The position numbers and the translations under genes are program-made. Source: Lindgomyces ingoldianus (Eukaryota > Ascomycota > Dothideomycetes > Pleosporales > Lindgomycetaceae). Taken from it: a stretch of DNA of 59,419 nt. A model generated the notes under the pieces. The model was given only the letters and a program-made list of their open reading frames with translations, searched no databases and was not told the origin of the DNA. The stretch spans positions 798,979-858,397 of the forward strand of contig NW_022985178.1 in assembly GCF_010093535.1 (NCBI RefSeq). The letters are read 5' to 3'. Shown here in pieces: positions 47,163-58,617 of the stretch (within the stretch, counting starts at the first letter, position 1; each line of letters opens with the position of its first letter).

Positions 47163-48596
47163 ATGGAGTCTCATCATGGGGCCGAAACGCCACAAACCCC
47201 TCCCAGGAATGGACGACATACGTCGTATAGCAGCGACAATTCGACCGTCTGTGGGGTCGACATCGAAAAGAGAGATCTAGAGAGCCAATCTCCCAAGTCT
47301 ATCGATCGAAGCTTCAGCCATTATCTTGGTCTCTCTTCGTCAGTCTCTCCAAATTTGGACGATATCGAGGAAGATATAGCCGAGTCTGAAGACGGCGAGG
47401 CTGCTGATGTGAACGCTTTGGATTACCAGAGGAGTGCGTAATGCTGTGACCGCTCATATATTGAAACGCTGGGCGAATACTGATGCATATGAGTGCAGTT
47501 GACGACCATCCAAATGGCTACCCCCGTCTAGCGGCCCTGCTCAATAGCGACGAGAACTTCCTGATCTGTCGCAAGTACGGCTTCCTACATAATCGAGTAC
47601 TCCTCTATCGTCAGGACGAACTGCGCGAGCTCGAACAAGAGCTATTGTCTATGGACAAGGCTGCCCAAAAGAAGGATGACACCATGTTGAAGTGTCGCAC
47701 ACGCGAGGAAATGAAGACCGACGAGAGGCGAGCGTTGATCAATAGAATCGATGACAAGCTTCGGGAATACAACGATATTGTGCAGCGTACCAGATCTTTC
47801 GCGTCATTACAACGAGCAACAGAGCGCAATCACAAGAGTGTGTGGAACTGGGTACATCATAGTGCACCTTTAGTACAAGCCGAAGCTTCGACCTTCGACA
47901 AAGACCGCGACTTCGTGGCAATTGTTGATGCAAAGGAAGGTAGCTGGTTTGATGGCCGTGTCGAAACGGCTTTGTCTAAATTCGGTGGCTCATTCACGAG
48001 GGTATGCACCTCCCTCACCTAGCTTCTACCCGACTTTCCCGCGCTCGACTTCTTCAAATCGCAGCCGTTGCTGACATAAATACGTAGAAAATATTCATCT
48101 CTAAACGCGATCGCAGTAGCACATCTGACAAGCTTGTCAGACTCTACTCCAAGAAACGTATTGACGTTTTCTCACGCCTTGTCATCACCTTCCTCGCCGT
48201 CATATTATTAATGGCTCCCGTCATTGCATTGTTCGGTATAAATCAACGCGCTAGCATCAAGATCTTGATTATCTTCCTATTCACAATGGCATTCTCTGTA
48301 GCGCTAAGCTTGTGTACAAAAGCGAAGAGGCACGAAGTGTTCGCCGCCACTGCTGCGTAAGTCAATATTTTATTCGTGATAGTTAATGTTACTTCTTTAT
48401 TTTGAAAATAATTTGCTCCTTCTATGCCTTGCCGCTCCCATCTGCAATTGTTAAATTCAAGTAGTCAACCCTGATCTTCTATAACTCTGACTACCATATA
48501 GTTGTTCGTGTTTAAAACGTGATAATAAACACAACATAGAGCTAACAGTGTTACAGATACTGCGCAGTCCTAGTTGTGTTCCTGGGGAATCTATGA
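47163..48596 (+). CDS. DUF6594 membrane protein, 360 aa
   Basis: Exons 47163-47433, 47499-48001, 48088-48356 and 48557-48596. Introns are 65 nt (GTGCGT...GCAG), 86 nt (GTATGC...GTAG) and 200 nt (GTAAGT...ACAG with CTAAC 11 bases before the acceptor). The joined frame has 1083 nt. Residues 1-90 are Ser- and acid-rich and probably disordered. The domain begins at NGYPRLAALLNSDENF (residue 95) and continues with VLLYRQDELRELEQEL and a long charged coiled-coil-like stretch. Three membrane helices at about 286-308, 315-334 and 342-360 close the protein, the typical DUF6594 arrangement. The last helix is only complete after the third splice, which adds YCAVLVVFLGNL. Without it the frame would end in the intron's own TAA. 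Family function is unknown; a membrane location is expected. Confidence 0.9.
48357..48556 (+). other. Long AT-rich intron 3 of the DUF6594 gene
   Basis: 200 nt, about three times the other introns, with AT-rich composition like the flanking repeats. The donor GTAAGT overlaps an in-frame TAA at 48358-48360, which would mimic a stop codon. The acceptor TTACAG is preceded by GCTAAC. Confidence 0.82.
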
Positions 48597-49013
48597 TACC
48601 CATGCTTAATGATGAATGTTATTATGATTACGCATTTATAAACAACGTTTATGTCAACCAAGCTGCTACTATCAGCAAGCTGCTACCCTAACTAACTTTC
48701 TACATCTTCTAAACTTTAAGCTACTATGCCTCTACCAACTGCTACTTAATTCGTTTATAAAGAAGTAGATAATATGCTTGCTATTTTCTTTATTACCAAA
48801 AGTAGATCTACAGTGTAAAACGCAAGGTGACGAATGAAAAGCAACAGGCTGCGATAACTAAGCAGACGTCGCTGAAGACATGCAAGGTCTAGAGGACTGG
48901 CATGATGAAAACACAACGATGTGCGCGGCAGCTTATGTCACGGGTCACGTGACTATAGCTTATTATAGATCTCTATAGCTTACTAAAGTATAAACGCTAA
49001 AAAGTGAAAGCTA
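48597..49013. other. Right edge of gene island
   Basis: Downstream of the DUF6594 gene the sequence becomes AT-rich but is not clearly RIP-mutated up to about 48960. It includes a perfect 10-bp palindrome GTCACGTGAC near 48945. No gene or RNA was recognised. The next transposon begins at 49016. Confidence 0.4.
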
Positions 49014-49238
49014 TAACGTACTCTACAAGCAAGTTGCTTATACACCTAAGTTGCTTACTTTTGCTAAAACTACAACGTACACTATAGGCAAGTTGCTTAC
49101 ACACCTAAGTTACTTACTTTTACTAAGACTCTACTAAACTACTTTTTCTATACTAATACATTTCTAATAACACTACTTAGACGTGCTAAAAGAACATTAG
49201 ATATAGCTTATACTTTAGGCTTTTAAATAAGACGTAAC

Positions 49239-49830
49239 TGTTACGGTCTACGGTTGGACCAGCGTAACCCCACCAGCAGTGCTCCACAGTCTAGCTGGAT
49301 TGGGACAGGGCTCGCCTACGAACCAGTCGGAGGACACGGAAGCGGCACGACTGCCTGAAATTATGGAAGAATGCATTGTCTAATAGAAGGAAAGGCCGCG
49401 TACTAGGAGGAGCTTAAGGGAGCTTAAGGAGCTCTCCTTAGCAGGCTCCTATAAACTCCTCTAGCTCCCCTTAGCGCCCTAGCACATATATATAGTTCCT
49501 CTATTAAACAACCTTTAAAAGGTGTGTTTAATATTTAGTTTATTTTTTATATAAACTAAGTAGCATTTAGCTTTTTAAAGAGCTGTAATACTAATTATAT
49601 ATCTTGCACTATATATACCTCTAACCCTGTCTAAAAGGACTATTTAACCCTAGCCTCTCTACTGCTGCACATAGGGCAAACTACAATCTAGTCACCCTTC
49701 CTCTCTCCACTAGCCTAATAGCCTGTACGTAGGACTGTACACCTTACTAGATTAGCCCCTACTATCTGTCCTACTTCTCCCCTAGGAATATTAGAAGACC
49801 TAAGTGCTTCCTAAAGTAAGAATTATAACA
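49239..49830 (+). repeat. 5' LTR of Gypsy copy C (592 bp)
   Basis: The outer first 150 bases are nearly free of RIP (ACGGTTGGACCAGCGTAACC). The inner end reads AATTATAACA. Confidence 0.92.
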
Positions 49831-52800
49831 TTAAACACTACTCCTCTAAAAAGTATAGCAACCTTATAACATAATCTAGATTTTAATATAGCCTACGCTG
49901 TGCTATTAGGATCTATAAAAGTTTCTACCTAAAGTAAAGCTATCTTAGCAGAATAGATTAACTTAATCTAAGACAACATTAAGAAACTCTAGTAGATTAG
50001 TAATAAAGTTAGTAAGTTATTAAAACTTAAATAAAAAATAGCTAACTTTTACTAGAAAACTATAAACTTTTAAAACCCTCTGCCTTTTACTAGCCTTTAT
50101 AAGGCTAATACTTAAGCCTACTAGATACATAAATTATAAGTAGAACTAGCTAAAGTTTAAAACATTTTAATAAATAAAGTAAGTGTTGCAGCTAAAAAGG
50201 CTTTAAGACTAGCTTTTTTAAAGCTTTTTAAAAAATTATTAAAGAACCTTTAACTATTCTTTACTAGATACTACCTTTACATGTAATATAATAAAAGAGC
50301 ATTTTAAACTAACATAGAAATAATTTTTTAGATAGAACTATACTTAAAAAGCCCTCTTACAATCTAGTTCTAACTTTATGCTAATAATTAGATAGATTTT
50401 AGAGCTAATAGCACACTACTTAACCCTAAGACTAAGAAAGTATTTAGTAGTGTTAAAAATTTTAAAGCAGCTTTATTAGCTATTTATAGGACTCTAAATA
50501 AAAAAAAAATTGCAGCTAACAAACTAGACAACATAAAATAAGGTAGCAGACTAGTCTAAAACTATGCAGCGCACTTTAGAGAATAAATAGCTATTTGCAG
50601 ATAAAACAACTAGAAGGCCTTATGCTGCATGTTTTATAACAGACTAAATAACAAAGTAAAAGATAAGTTTATGCACATAAACTAACTAACTACTTTTAAA
50701 GACTACATTAAGAAAGTAATAACTTATAATAACTACTATAAAAAATGTAAAAAAGAAAAGAAATTAAAGAGAACCTTCTAAAAACTAGAATTTATCTCTA
50801 AAAAGAAAAAGCTTTTATAATATAATAAAAAGCTAATAAACCTTAGTTATGTAAAGCATACATAAAGCCTCTTCTTTAAAAAGAGCTAAGTTCTAGAATG
50901 TAATAAGCCACCTCTAATAAAAAAATAATAAAAGTAGCTAAAAAATAAGGCCTGCCTAAACTATAAAAAAGTAGGACATTTCTGCTAAAACTGCCTAGAC
51001 TTTTAGAAGAAGGAGAATAAAAATACTACTATAATAATAAAAGCTATTACTGCTAAATATAGCCTTACAGATAAAGAAATATAAGAAAGACTAAATAATA
51101 GACTTTACTAGTAATGCAAAAAAAACTATTCTTTAAATAACTACTTTAAAGTGTATTAAAAAGTAGTTATTTAAAATTTTAGTAGCTTTAATATAGTGTT
51201 GCAGAACCTTATAATTTTTAAAAAATATAAAAAAAAGACTTAAATTTAAGGATATATTATAAATGTTTAAAAAAAAAAAAATAATTCCCTCTCTAAAACT
51301 AAACCTCTAGTACTTTAGCAAAAAAGCTGTCTTATTAGTTTTAAAGATGTAGGTGCTAGAAGTGCAGGTTATAACATAACTACCTAAGCAACTATATAGT
51401 TTTACTTTACTAAATAAACATTAGCAATAACTACTTAACATTTAACATTATATAAAGAATAGCTAAAGTTAAATATAACATTATAAATAAAAAAAAGTAG
51501 TAGCTATTTTTTACTAAAATTAAAGATTAAAAGCTAGAATAGCTAGGTAAACCTACTAAGTTTAAAGTACTACAACTAGCGCCTAAGAAACCTAAGACAC
51601 TGCTTCTAAGCCTAGTAATTTCTAGAAAGGCTCTTATAATATAATAAAATTATAAATAATGTGTTCTTTGCAAAAGTAGTACCTATAGCACTAATAGTTA
51701 CTAATAGAAAAATCACCTAGTACAGCTAGTACAAATAAAAGAATACTCTTAGTAGACCTAAGAAAGTCCTTTTAATATGTTATATAGACCTAACAATTGC
51801 CTATACCCCTAGTACTAGTGTACACAATAATACTGTGTTAAACACTAAAATAACAAACATTAAGTAGGATAGTAGCCTACATAAGAAAGAAACTATAATA
51901 GTTGCCTATAGCAGGGAACAGCCTCTGCCTGCAAAACTATAAATTGTTACACTTGTTAGACAGCTCCTCCTTACAAATAAGAAGTATAGATAAAGTGTAA
52001 TAAATAAAAAAATTATAAGTTCTACTACTTTTAGTAGAAAGTAGTAAGAAAAAAAGACTACCTAATGTTACATTATTTAGTTAAAGATTATAAATATAAG
52101 GCAGCTAACTGCTATAATTAAGAACATTAAATTTATAAAAAAAAAAAAAAAAATTTAATAACAACTTATAAGACATTAACTTCTACCCCCTTTCTAATAA
52201 AGAAGTTAAACATAACATATTAGTAGTAATTATAGTAAGATAAGGGGCAGGACACAGCCTAATAACTACCTTTATGTATAAAGGGTAGCCTAGACTAGCC
52301 CTTGTAGACAGCAGATGCACCTTTACTGCAATAGATAAGAAATAAGTAGATAAATAAAGTATACTATTTTAAATAAAAAAAAACTTATTTAAAGTAACTC
52401 TTACTAACACTTTATTAATTAAGTATAGTAGAGAATAGATTAACTTAAAAACTTATAAAAAAAACTTTAAGACTTCTAACATAAGTAATTAAAGGTCTAT
52501 AAACATACTTAAGCTAGAAGGCAAATATAACATAATTCTAGGCTATAACTAGCTTAAAACACATAATTCTGTAATTAACTAGAGAACTATAACTATAGAA
52601 ACTCTAGACAACTACGCATACATAACCTAGTTAGCATGCTATAACAACAAATGCCTAGTCTATAAATAAGCAAAGTAGAGTAGTAGTTACTACTCTAAGA
52701 AAAGAAAGCTTTAGAAATTTCTTTACTAAAAGCTAAAAGCTTAAGTAATATAAATAATAAAAAAAAAGCTTAAAAAAGTCTTTTATAAAGAAATTAAAGC

Positions 52801-55600
52801 AGATAAGAATATAAAATAAATTAGTGTTATTTAAACCTAAAATAAAAGTTACATCCTGTCTAAATATAAGAATTATAAGGATATGTTTAAAACACTAAAA
52901 GACTTAAAAGAACTACTACTGCATTAGCCTTAAGATTACACTATTAACTTAATAAAAAATTATAATTTAAAAACCTACAAGCTTTACTCTCTAATAAAAG
53001 TATAAAAAAAAGCCTTATAGAAATACATTAATAAAATGCTAGTATAAGGCTATATCTAAAAAAGCTACAGCCTAGTAGCCTTAGCAGTAGTTTTTGTAAA
53101 AAAAAAAAAAGAAAAAATTTAAGTGTGTTAGAACTATAGAACTTTAAATAACAACATAATTTAAAACTAGTTCTCTTTACTAATTATATAAGATATTATA
53201 AACTAACTAAAAGGAACCTAGTACTTTATAAAGTTTAATGTACAAAATAAATTTAATAAGATAAAAATATAAAAGGAAGATAAATAGCTTATAGCATTTA
53301 AGACTTTGTAAAGACTCTATAAGTTACTAGTAATGCTATTTAGCTTAATAAATGCCTTAGTAATATTTTAGTAAATTATTAATATAGCTCTTAACTTATA
53401 CCTTAATGTCTTTACCTTAGTATATTTAGATAATGTCCTTATCTACTTAAAAGATACCTTAGAAGACTACATATAGAAGGTATAAAAAGTCTTAGAATAG
53501 CTTAGAAAGTACAGACTCTATCTACAGCTCTTTAAATGTAAATTCTATGTTAAAAAAACAAAATATTTAAAATTTATAATTAATAAAAAAGAAATAAAAA
53601 TTAACCTAGCTAAAATATAAAAGGTACTTAAATAGCTAGAACTTATAATAGTTAAGAAAGTAAAAGAATTTCTAAGACTATTAGGCTATGTTAAATAAAT
53701 AATTAGAGACTATTTAAAAACTGCTATACTATTAACAAACACTATAACTAAGGAACAGGCTATAGTAAAATTTATCTAGACCCTAAAAATAAATAAAGCA
53801 TTTATAACTTTAAAATAAGCTATAACAGCTAAACTAGTGCTAAGAATGTACAACCTACAGTTAGATATAAAAATCCACACAGACACATCTCTTAGAGCTA
53901 GCAGAGCTGCATTCTATTAAAAACAAGAAGACAGAAAGTAGCACCTAGTTGTGTACTATTCTGCTAAGTTTTTAGGACCTAAAGCAGGTTACAGCATACC
54001 TAATAAAAAGTTAAAAGCAATACTAAACACTGTAAAAGTATAGGCTACTAAGCTACACAGAATAGCAAAGCTATTCTACATTATAACAGACTATGTAAAC
54101 CTAGTTACATTCTTAATAGTAAAGAAACTCTTACTAATGCATATAAAATAAGTAATAAAGCTTGCCTAATTTAACTGCATTATTAAGCATGTCTCTAGAA
54201 CACAGAATTAGCAGGCTAACGCCCTTAGCTAAAGACTAGATTACTTTAACAGAGAAAAGAAAGAAACTAAAGAATTTACACTTTTTAAAAAAACTAGTAA
54301 AGGATAGATTTATAATAGGCTCTAACTTATAAAAGAATTCTGCGTGCTTATAGCTATTAAGTAAGAATAAAAAAACTTAATTTAAAAATATTATAAATCT
54401 CTAATGTTTAGACACTTAGGAATTAGCACCCTTTAAAAAAAGCTAAGGGCTGCTATACTATAATAAATACTAAAGGTAAAGCAACTATGCATAGAGGTGC
54501 TTAGAGAATATAATACCTGCAATAAAAATAACTTATAAAGGCATAAAACCTATAAATACCTTTAACTAATTAAAGCACTAAAACTACTATAAATAATAAT
54601 TATAATAGACTTTATTATAAAATTACCCTTATTTAAAGAACTAGGGACAGACAGAATGTGCAATATAATTATAGTAGCCCTAGATAAAACTACTAAATAC
54701 CTACACATCTAGCCCTTAGAAAAAATAATAACAGCTAAAAAATTTATTTATAAATTAAAATAAAATGTTATATTTATATATAAATGCTCTAAGGTTATTA
54801 TCTCTAACTAAGATAAACTATTTACTAGTAGTTTCTAGAAAGCAGCAATGCAGCACCTTAGTATAACATATAAGCTATTAACAGCCTACTACCTGCAGAC
54901 AGATAGACAGACTAAGAGAGTAAATGTAGAAGTAGAAAAGTACTTAAGAAAGTATATTTCCTGCACTTAAAACAATTAGGTAGCATAGCTTTTAATAGCA
55001 TAACTAGCTATTAATAACATAAAGTTAGCTATAATAAAAAAAACGCTATATAAGGCTAATTTTAAATATAACTTTTACTTTATATTACATAGAAATTAAC
55101 CTACAGACCTACAAAAGTTAATAGATTAGCTAACAAACCTATGTTAGATACATAAAAAGTTAGCTATAAAAGTAAAGTCTAGTAAAGAAATAATAAAGAA
55201 GTATGTAAATAAATTATAATAACTAGAACTAGAAATTTATTTAGAGAATTATGTGTATTTTAACACTAAAAACCTAAAGATATTAAAACCCTCTAAGAAG
55301 CTAGTAAAAAAAAAAATAAAACTTTATAAAGTCTTATAAACCTAATAAGACAACTGCAAGCTTAAGCTTCTCTTACACATAAGAATCTACCTATAGTTTT
55401 ATATCTCTAAGCTAGAAAAAGCACCTAAGGAAATCCCCTTATCTACCTAAAAATAAAAAGATAAAGAAATAGAATATAAAGTTAAACATATAGTAAGTAA
55501 CTAAAAAAACTAAAAAAAGTTTTTAGTAAAATAAAAAGAGTAGCTTACTAGTAAAAACACTTAGAAACTAGCTAAGAATTTATAGAACGCGTAGCTATTA
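49831..55600 (+). pseudogene. RIP-destroyed gag-pol of Gypsy copy C
   Basis: Zinc knuckle at about 50951-50995 with a Cys-to-Tyr change; protease (LVDSRCTFTAI) at about 52302-52335; RT box (VYLDNVLIYLKDTLE) at about 53418-53460; RNase H at about 53870-54240; integrase at about 54400-55240; chromodomain at about 55475-55590. It is among the more degraded copies, with poly-A runs of variable length adding frame shifts. Confidence 0.85.
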
Positions 55601-56220
55601 GTATAAGAGTACTTTTAAGCTTGTCTAAAAGAAACTAGCTAGGTAATAAGGCACCTATATTAAAAAAAGTAGCTATGTTATTACTAAATAGCAGCAGCCT
55701 TTAGAGGCAAGTCCTAGCTAATAATAGCTAAGGAGGAGAATAGCCCTTAGCTTTAGCTTTAAGAGCTTCTATCTTGTCTAAGAAAAAGAGATCCCCCTTT
55801 AGATACTTTACATAACAAGCCTCTAGTAGATTTAGTAACTTTTAGATATAATCCTGTTTAGAATGCTTCTTAGCCTTTGCCTTTAGAGTTTTCTAAACCT
55901 AGTGTAACATCTAATTATTAAGCTTTTGCTTATAAGCCTTTATAGCTATTACTTTTTAAAAAAGCGCTTTCTGTTCTTTCTCTAACTAATCCTACATAGC
56001 ATTAGAAATAAAAGTGTTGCATTTACTATGCTTTTTTACACACTTAACATAGTTATCTAAGAATAAAGTTAACACATAAGATAACTCTAAAAATTAGTAA
56101 GCGCTATAAAGCCTTATCTTTATCTAGTAAAAAAGATTAAAATAATAAGCAATATAAAAATAGTAAGATAAACAGAACTAACAAGCTATTTAGTATAGAA
56201 AGAATAGACATTAAAAACGC
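55600..56220 (-). pseudogene. Antisense frame with CX2CX6C motif, copy C
   Basis: The minus strand reads YVKCVKKHSKCNTFISNAM (about 56005-56060), with the first Cys turned to Tyr by a TGT-to-TAT change, then DxLEKEQK. It agrees residue for residue with copies A and B around the motif. Confidence 0.55.
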
Positions 56221-56316
56221 CTTCTAGTAGAAAGGTACCTACCTTATAAATAAACTCTTACTAACGCAGCTATGTAAGCAGAGCGGTGAGGACGCTGCTA
56301 GGGAGAGGGGGCAGCG

Positions 56317-56908
56317 TGTTACAGTCTACAGTTAGACTAGCGTAACCCTACCAGCAGTGCTCCACAGTCTAGCTGGATTAGGACAGGGCTTGCCTACAAA
56401 CTAGTTAGAGGACACAGAAGCAGCACAACTGCCTAAAATTATAAAAGAATGCATTGTCTAATAGAAGGAAAGGCTGCGTACTAGGAGGAGCTTAAGGGAG
56501 CTTAAGAAGCTCTTTTTAGCAGGCTTCTATAAACTCCTCTAGCTCCTCTTAGCGCCCTAGCACATGTATATAGTTCCTTTATTAAACAACCTTTAAAAGG
56601 TGTGTTTAATATTTAGTTTATTTTTTATATAGACTAAGTAGCATTTAGCTTTCTAAAGAGCTGTAATACTAATTATATATCTTGCACTATATATACCTCT
56701 AACTCTGTCTAAAAGGACTGTTTAACCCTAGCCTCCCTACTGCCGCACATAGGGCAAACCACGATCTGGTCACCCTTCCTCTCTCCACTAGCCCAATAGC
56801 CTGTACGTAGGACTGTACACCCTACCGGATTGGCCCCTACTATCCGTCCTACTTCTCCCCTAGGAATATCAGAAGACCCGAGTGCTTCCCGAAGCAAGGA
56901 TTGTAACA
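56317..56908 (+). repeat. 3' LTR of Gypsy copy C (592 bp)
   Basis: Follows a GGGAGAGGGGGCAGCG purine tract. The last 180 bases are unmutated and rich in CpG (ACCCGAGTGCTTCCCGAAGC). A 68-codon minus-strand frame across this part is a by-product of that sparing. Confidence 0.92.
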
Positions 56909-57047
56909 GTAACACGCTTAAAGTAACATGCTATAGCTATGTATAAGAGTCTTTTAAAAGATAATAAATAACTAATGTGCTAAATAACCTTTATAAGTTA
57001 ATTCTACAGCTAACTTATAAAGGCTAAGTAATAATAAAAAGTAAGTA

Positions 57048-57830
57048 ACGTACCTAACAGGTTAGCTGGCCACACAGGTTGGCCGGCCACTTTTGCTAAG
57101 CCTCTACTAAAACCACCCTATTCTGGCGCAAAACAGCCTACTTTAGCCCTATATAAAGTAATACAACATAAGATATTATTTAAAGTCTACTTTTACTACT
57201 TTCTTATATATACGCAAGTTATGCCTAGTTTAATTACACTACTTATATTACTTTTAACTTAGCTTACTTTCTTTAGCATGTACTTATGTTTTTAGCTTCT
57301 TTTTATTACTACACACTTTAAACTCTTTTAAAGTAGTTAAATAAGCCTTATTTTTAACTATTAAGGTTTTTTTTACTTAAATTTACTTTTTTTATGTAAT
57401 TTATATTATATAGTAGCTTTATTTACTACTTAAAGCTTTATAATCTTCTTTTATACTAATACTAGCTTATATGTAATAATTACTACCTCTTTTAAAACTT
57501 TTTTAAAGGCCTTTACTATAAACATTAGTAAGCTATTTATATACTTTTAAATTTTTACTTTTATAAGCATTAATTATAACTTAAATTTAAAAGTATTACT
57601 TAAAGTTTATAACTACTAGAGCTTATTATTAATAAGTAGTAGTAGTAATAAAGTACATAACTAAATATTAAAAGCTATTTTAACTTATTTTAAGTTAAAT
57701 AAGACTAAACTAGTGCTTTAAAACTTTTTTTTAAAATATTACTAAAAGTAATTACTATATTATAAGTGTATATAAAGTATAGTAGAAACTTAAGTTTTAT
57801 AATATAAGTAATAATTTTATTTTTTTTATA
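57048..57830 (-). mobile_element. 3' end of a Fot1/pogo-type transposon
   Basis: The TIR ACGTACCTAACAGGTTAGC begins after a TA. The sequence is the reverse of 10530-11314 of the other transposon: TIR with GGCCGGCCA motifs, the zinc-knuckle-like tail and the C-terminal transposase codons. It fades out near 57830, so the 5' half is missing. Confidence 0.8.
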
Positions 57831-58130
57831 ATACTACTAGAAATTAAGTAAGTTATTAGCAGAGCTTGCTCTGCTTATTATATTCGGGTTTGCAGAACAA
57901 AAAGTTTAGCAGAATCTCCTCTTTTAGACGCGCTAGTTAGTTAGAATTTCTTTAGATAAACCCTAGTAACGCTGTTTCTCTGTTAGCTTATGTGTTTCTT
58001 ATATTCTTTTTTAAAAAAATGTATACCTAATGTAAGTGCACCTTTATGCTAATTTGCATGCAGTTTGCTCTAGCATGCGTTGTGTAAAACATATTTAAAT
58101 TATAGTTAGTTGCGTCTGTTCCACCTCTCT
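57831..58130. other. Unassigned, less mutated spacer
   Basis: Contains a hairpin AGCAGAG/CTCTGCT with a 4-base loop (57858-57875) and a partly GC-containing stretch to 57990. No frame or known repeat recognised. Confidence 0.35.
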
Positions 58131-58211
58131 AGCCACATTAGTGTGTCGAGGATTGGCATCAGCCGCATTAATGTGTCGGGGATTGGCATCAGCCGCATCA
58201 GTGTGTCAGGG
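58131..58211 (+). repeat. 30-bp minisatellite, about 2.7 units
   Basis: The unit ATGTGTCGGGGATTGGCATC plus AGCCGCATCA repeats at 58141 and 58171, with partial units on both sides. It runs straight into the LTR at 58212, and its unit carries GTGTCAGGGT-like sequence resembling the LTR start. Confidence 0.85.
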
Positions 58212-58543
58212 TGTCAGATATGCGCACCTACTGTCAAGACAGGAGGAACGCTGGACAAAAGCTGCTACATAGTACAAGCAATAAGCTCAAACAGTATGTT
58301 GCTGCAAATTGCTGCATGTTGCAGCATTTTGCAGTATTTTGCAACAAATTGCAGCATGTTGCAAGCTGGTCGCGCATAGGGCTAGTGCGCGAGGGACTCA
58401 GACTGGAAAAACAAGGCCAAGCAACACGAGCAGAGCAGACAAAAAAAGATTAATAAATTAATACAATTAATCATCATCCTATACATTATATCTAAACCCA
58501 TCATTTATCTTAGGAAGCCTAGAAACAATACTTTAATCTAACA
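58212..58543 (+). mobile_element. Lone LTR, 332 bp, plus orientation
   Basis: Begins TGTCAGATATGCGCACC and ends AATCTAACA. It is the inverted counterpart of 1926-2216 and about 40 bp longer, because of extra TTGCAGCATTTTGCAG-type repeats at 58298-58363. No target duplication is visible (CAGGG left, TAAGG right). Little RIP. Confidence 0.75.
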
Positions 58544-58556
58544 TAAGGATTAACAG

Positions 58557-58615
58557 TTACTCGCACACCTAAGTTGCTCACTTTTGCTAAGACCACACTA
58601 TAACAAACGTTATTA
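58557..58615 (+). repeat. Partial Fot1-type TIR beside the next element
   Basis: TTACTCGCACACCTAAGTTGC matches the inner TIR of the palindromic elements. It lies just before the complete TIR at 58618, much like the duplicated TIR at 49016/49075. Confidence 0.6.
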
Positions 58616-58617
58616 TA

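Larger units (their letters stand above)
49239..56908 (+). mobile_element. Gypsy chromovirus family 1, copy C, complete (7.67 kb)
   Basis: 592-bp LTRs at both ends and a GTAAC duplication (49234-49238, 56909-56913). Internal order is as in copy B. It is the closest large repeat on the right side of the gene island, 0.6 kb from the DUF6594 gene. Its LTRs share diagnostic changes (for example AGAAGGAAAGG near 49385) not seen in A or B, so it may represent a slightly different sublineage. Confidence 0.95.
49016..57047 (+). mobile_element. Fot1-type 5' end, hosting Gypsy copy C
   Basis: The TIR begins ACGTACTCTACAAGC after TA. A second TIR start occurs 59 bp later (49075). The body 49075-49238 continues at 56914-57047 after the Gypsy insertion and matches the arm of the palindromic elements (TIR, leader, start of the coding part). 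It ends at a TA (57046-57047) where another Fot1-type 3' end begins. Whether it was a palindromic or a normal element cannot be told. Confidence 0.75.

Noticed and set aside
48940..48956. GTCACGTGAC palindrome as a regulator site
   Set aside because: A 10-bp palindrome downstream of a gene at a repeat boundary is weak evidence. A related CACGTG also occurs in the copia LTR, so it may be repeat-derived.
56709..56915. 68-codon minus-strand frame in the 3' LTR of copy C
   Set aside because: It is open only because this LTR end escaped RIP. Other LTR copies break it.
58131..58211. CRISPR-like array
   Set aside because: The repeats are directly adjacent without spacers, and the context is fungal. 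It is a minisatellite. The 162-bp and 23-bp arrays were rejected for the same reason.
1926..58543. Inversion of the whole 56 kb by recombination between the two lone LTRs
   Set aside because: Swapping the flanks in the way such an inversion would do does not restore matching target duplications (TTTCT with TAAGG, CAGGG with ACCCT).
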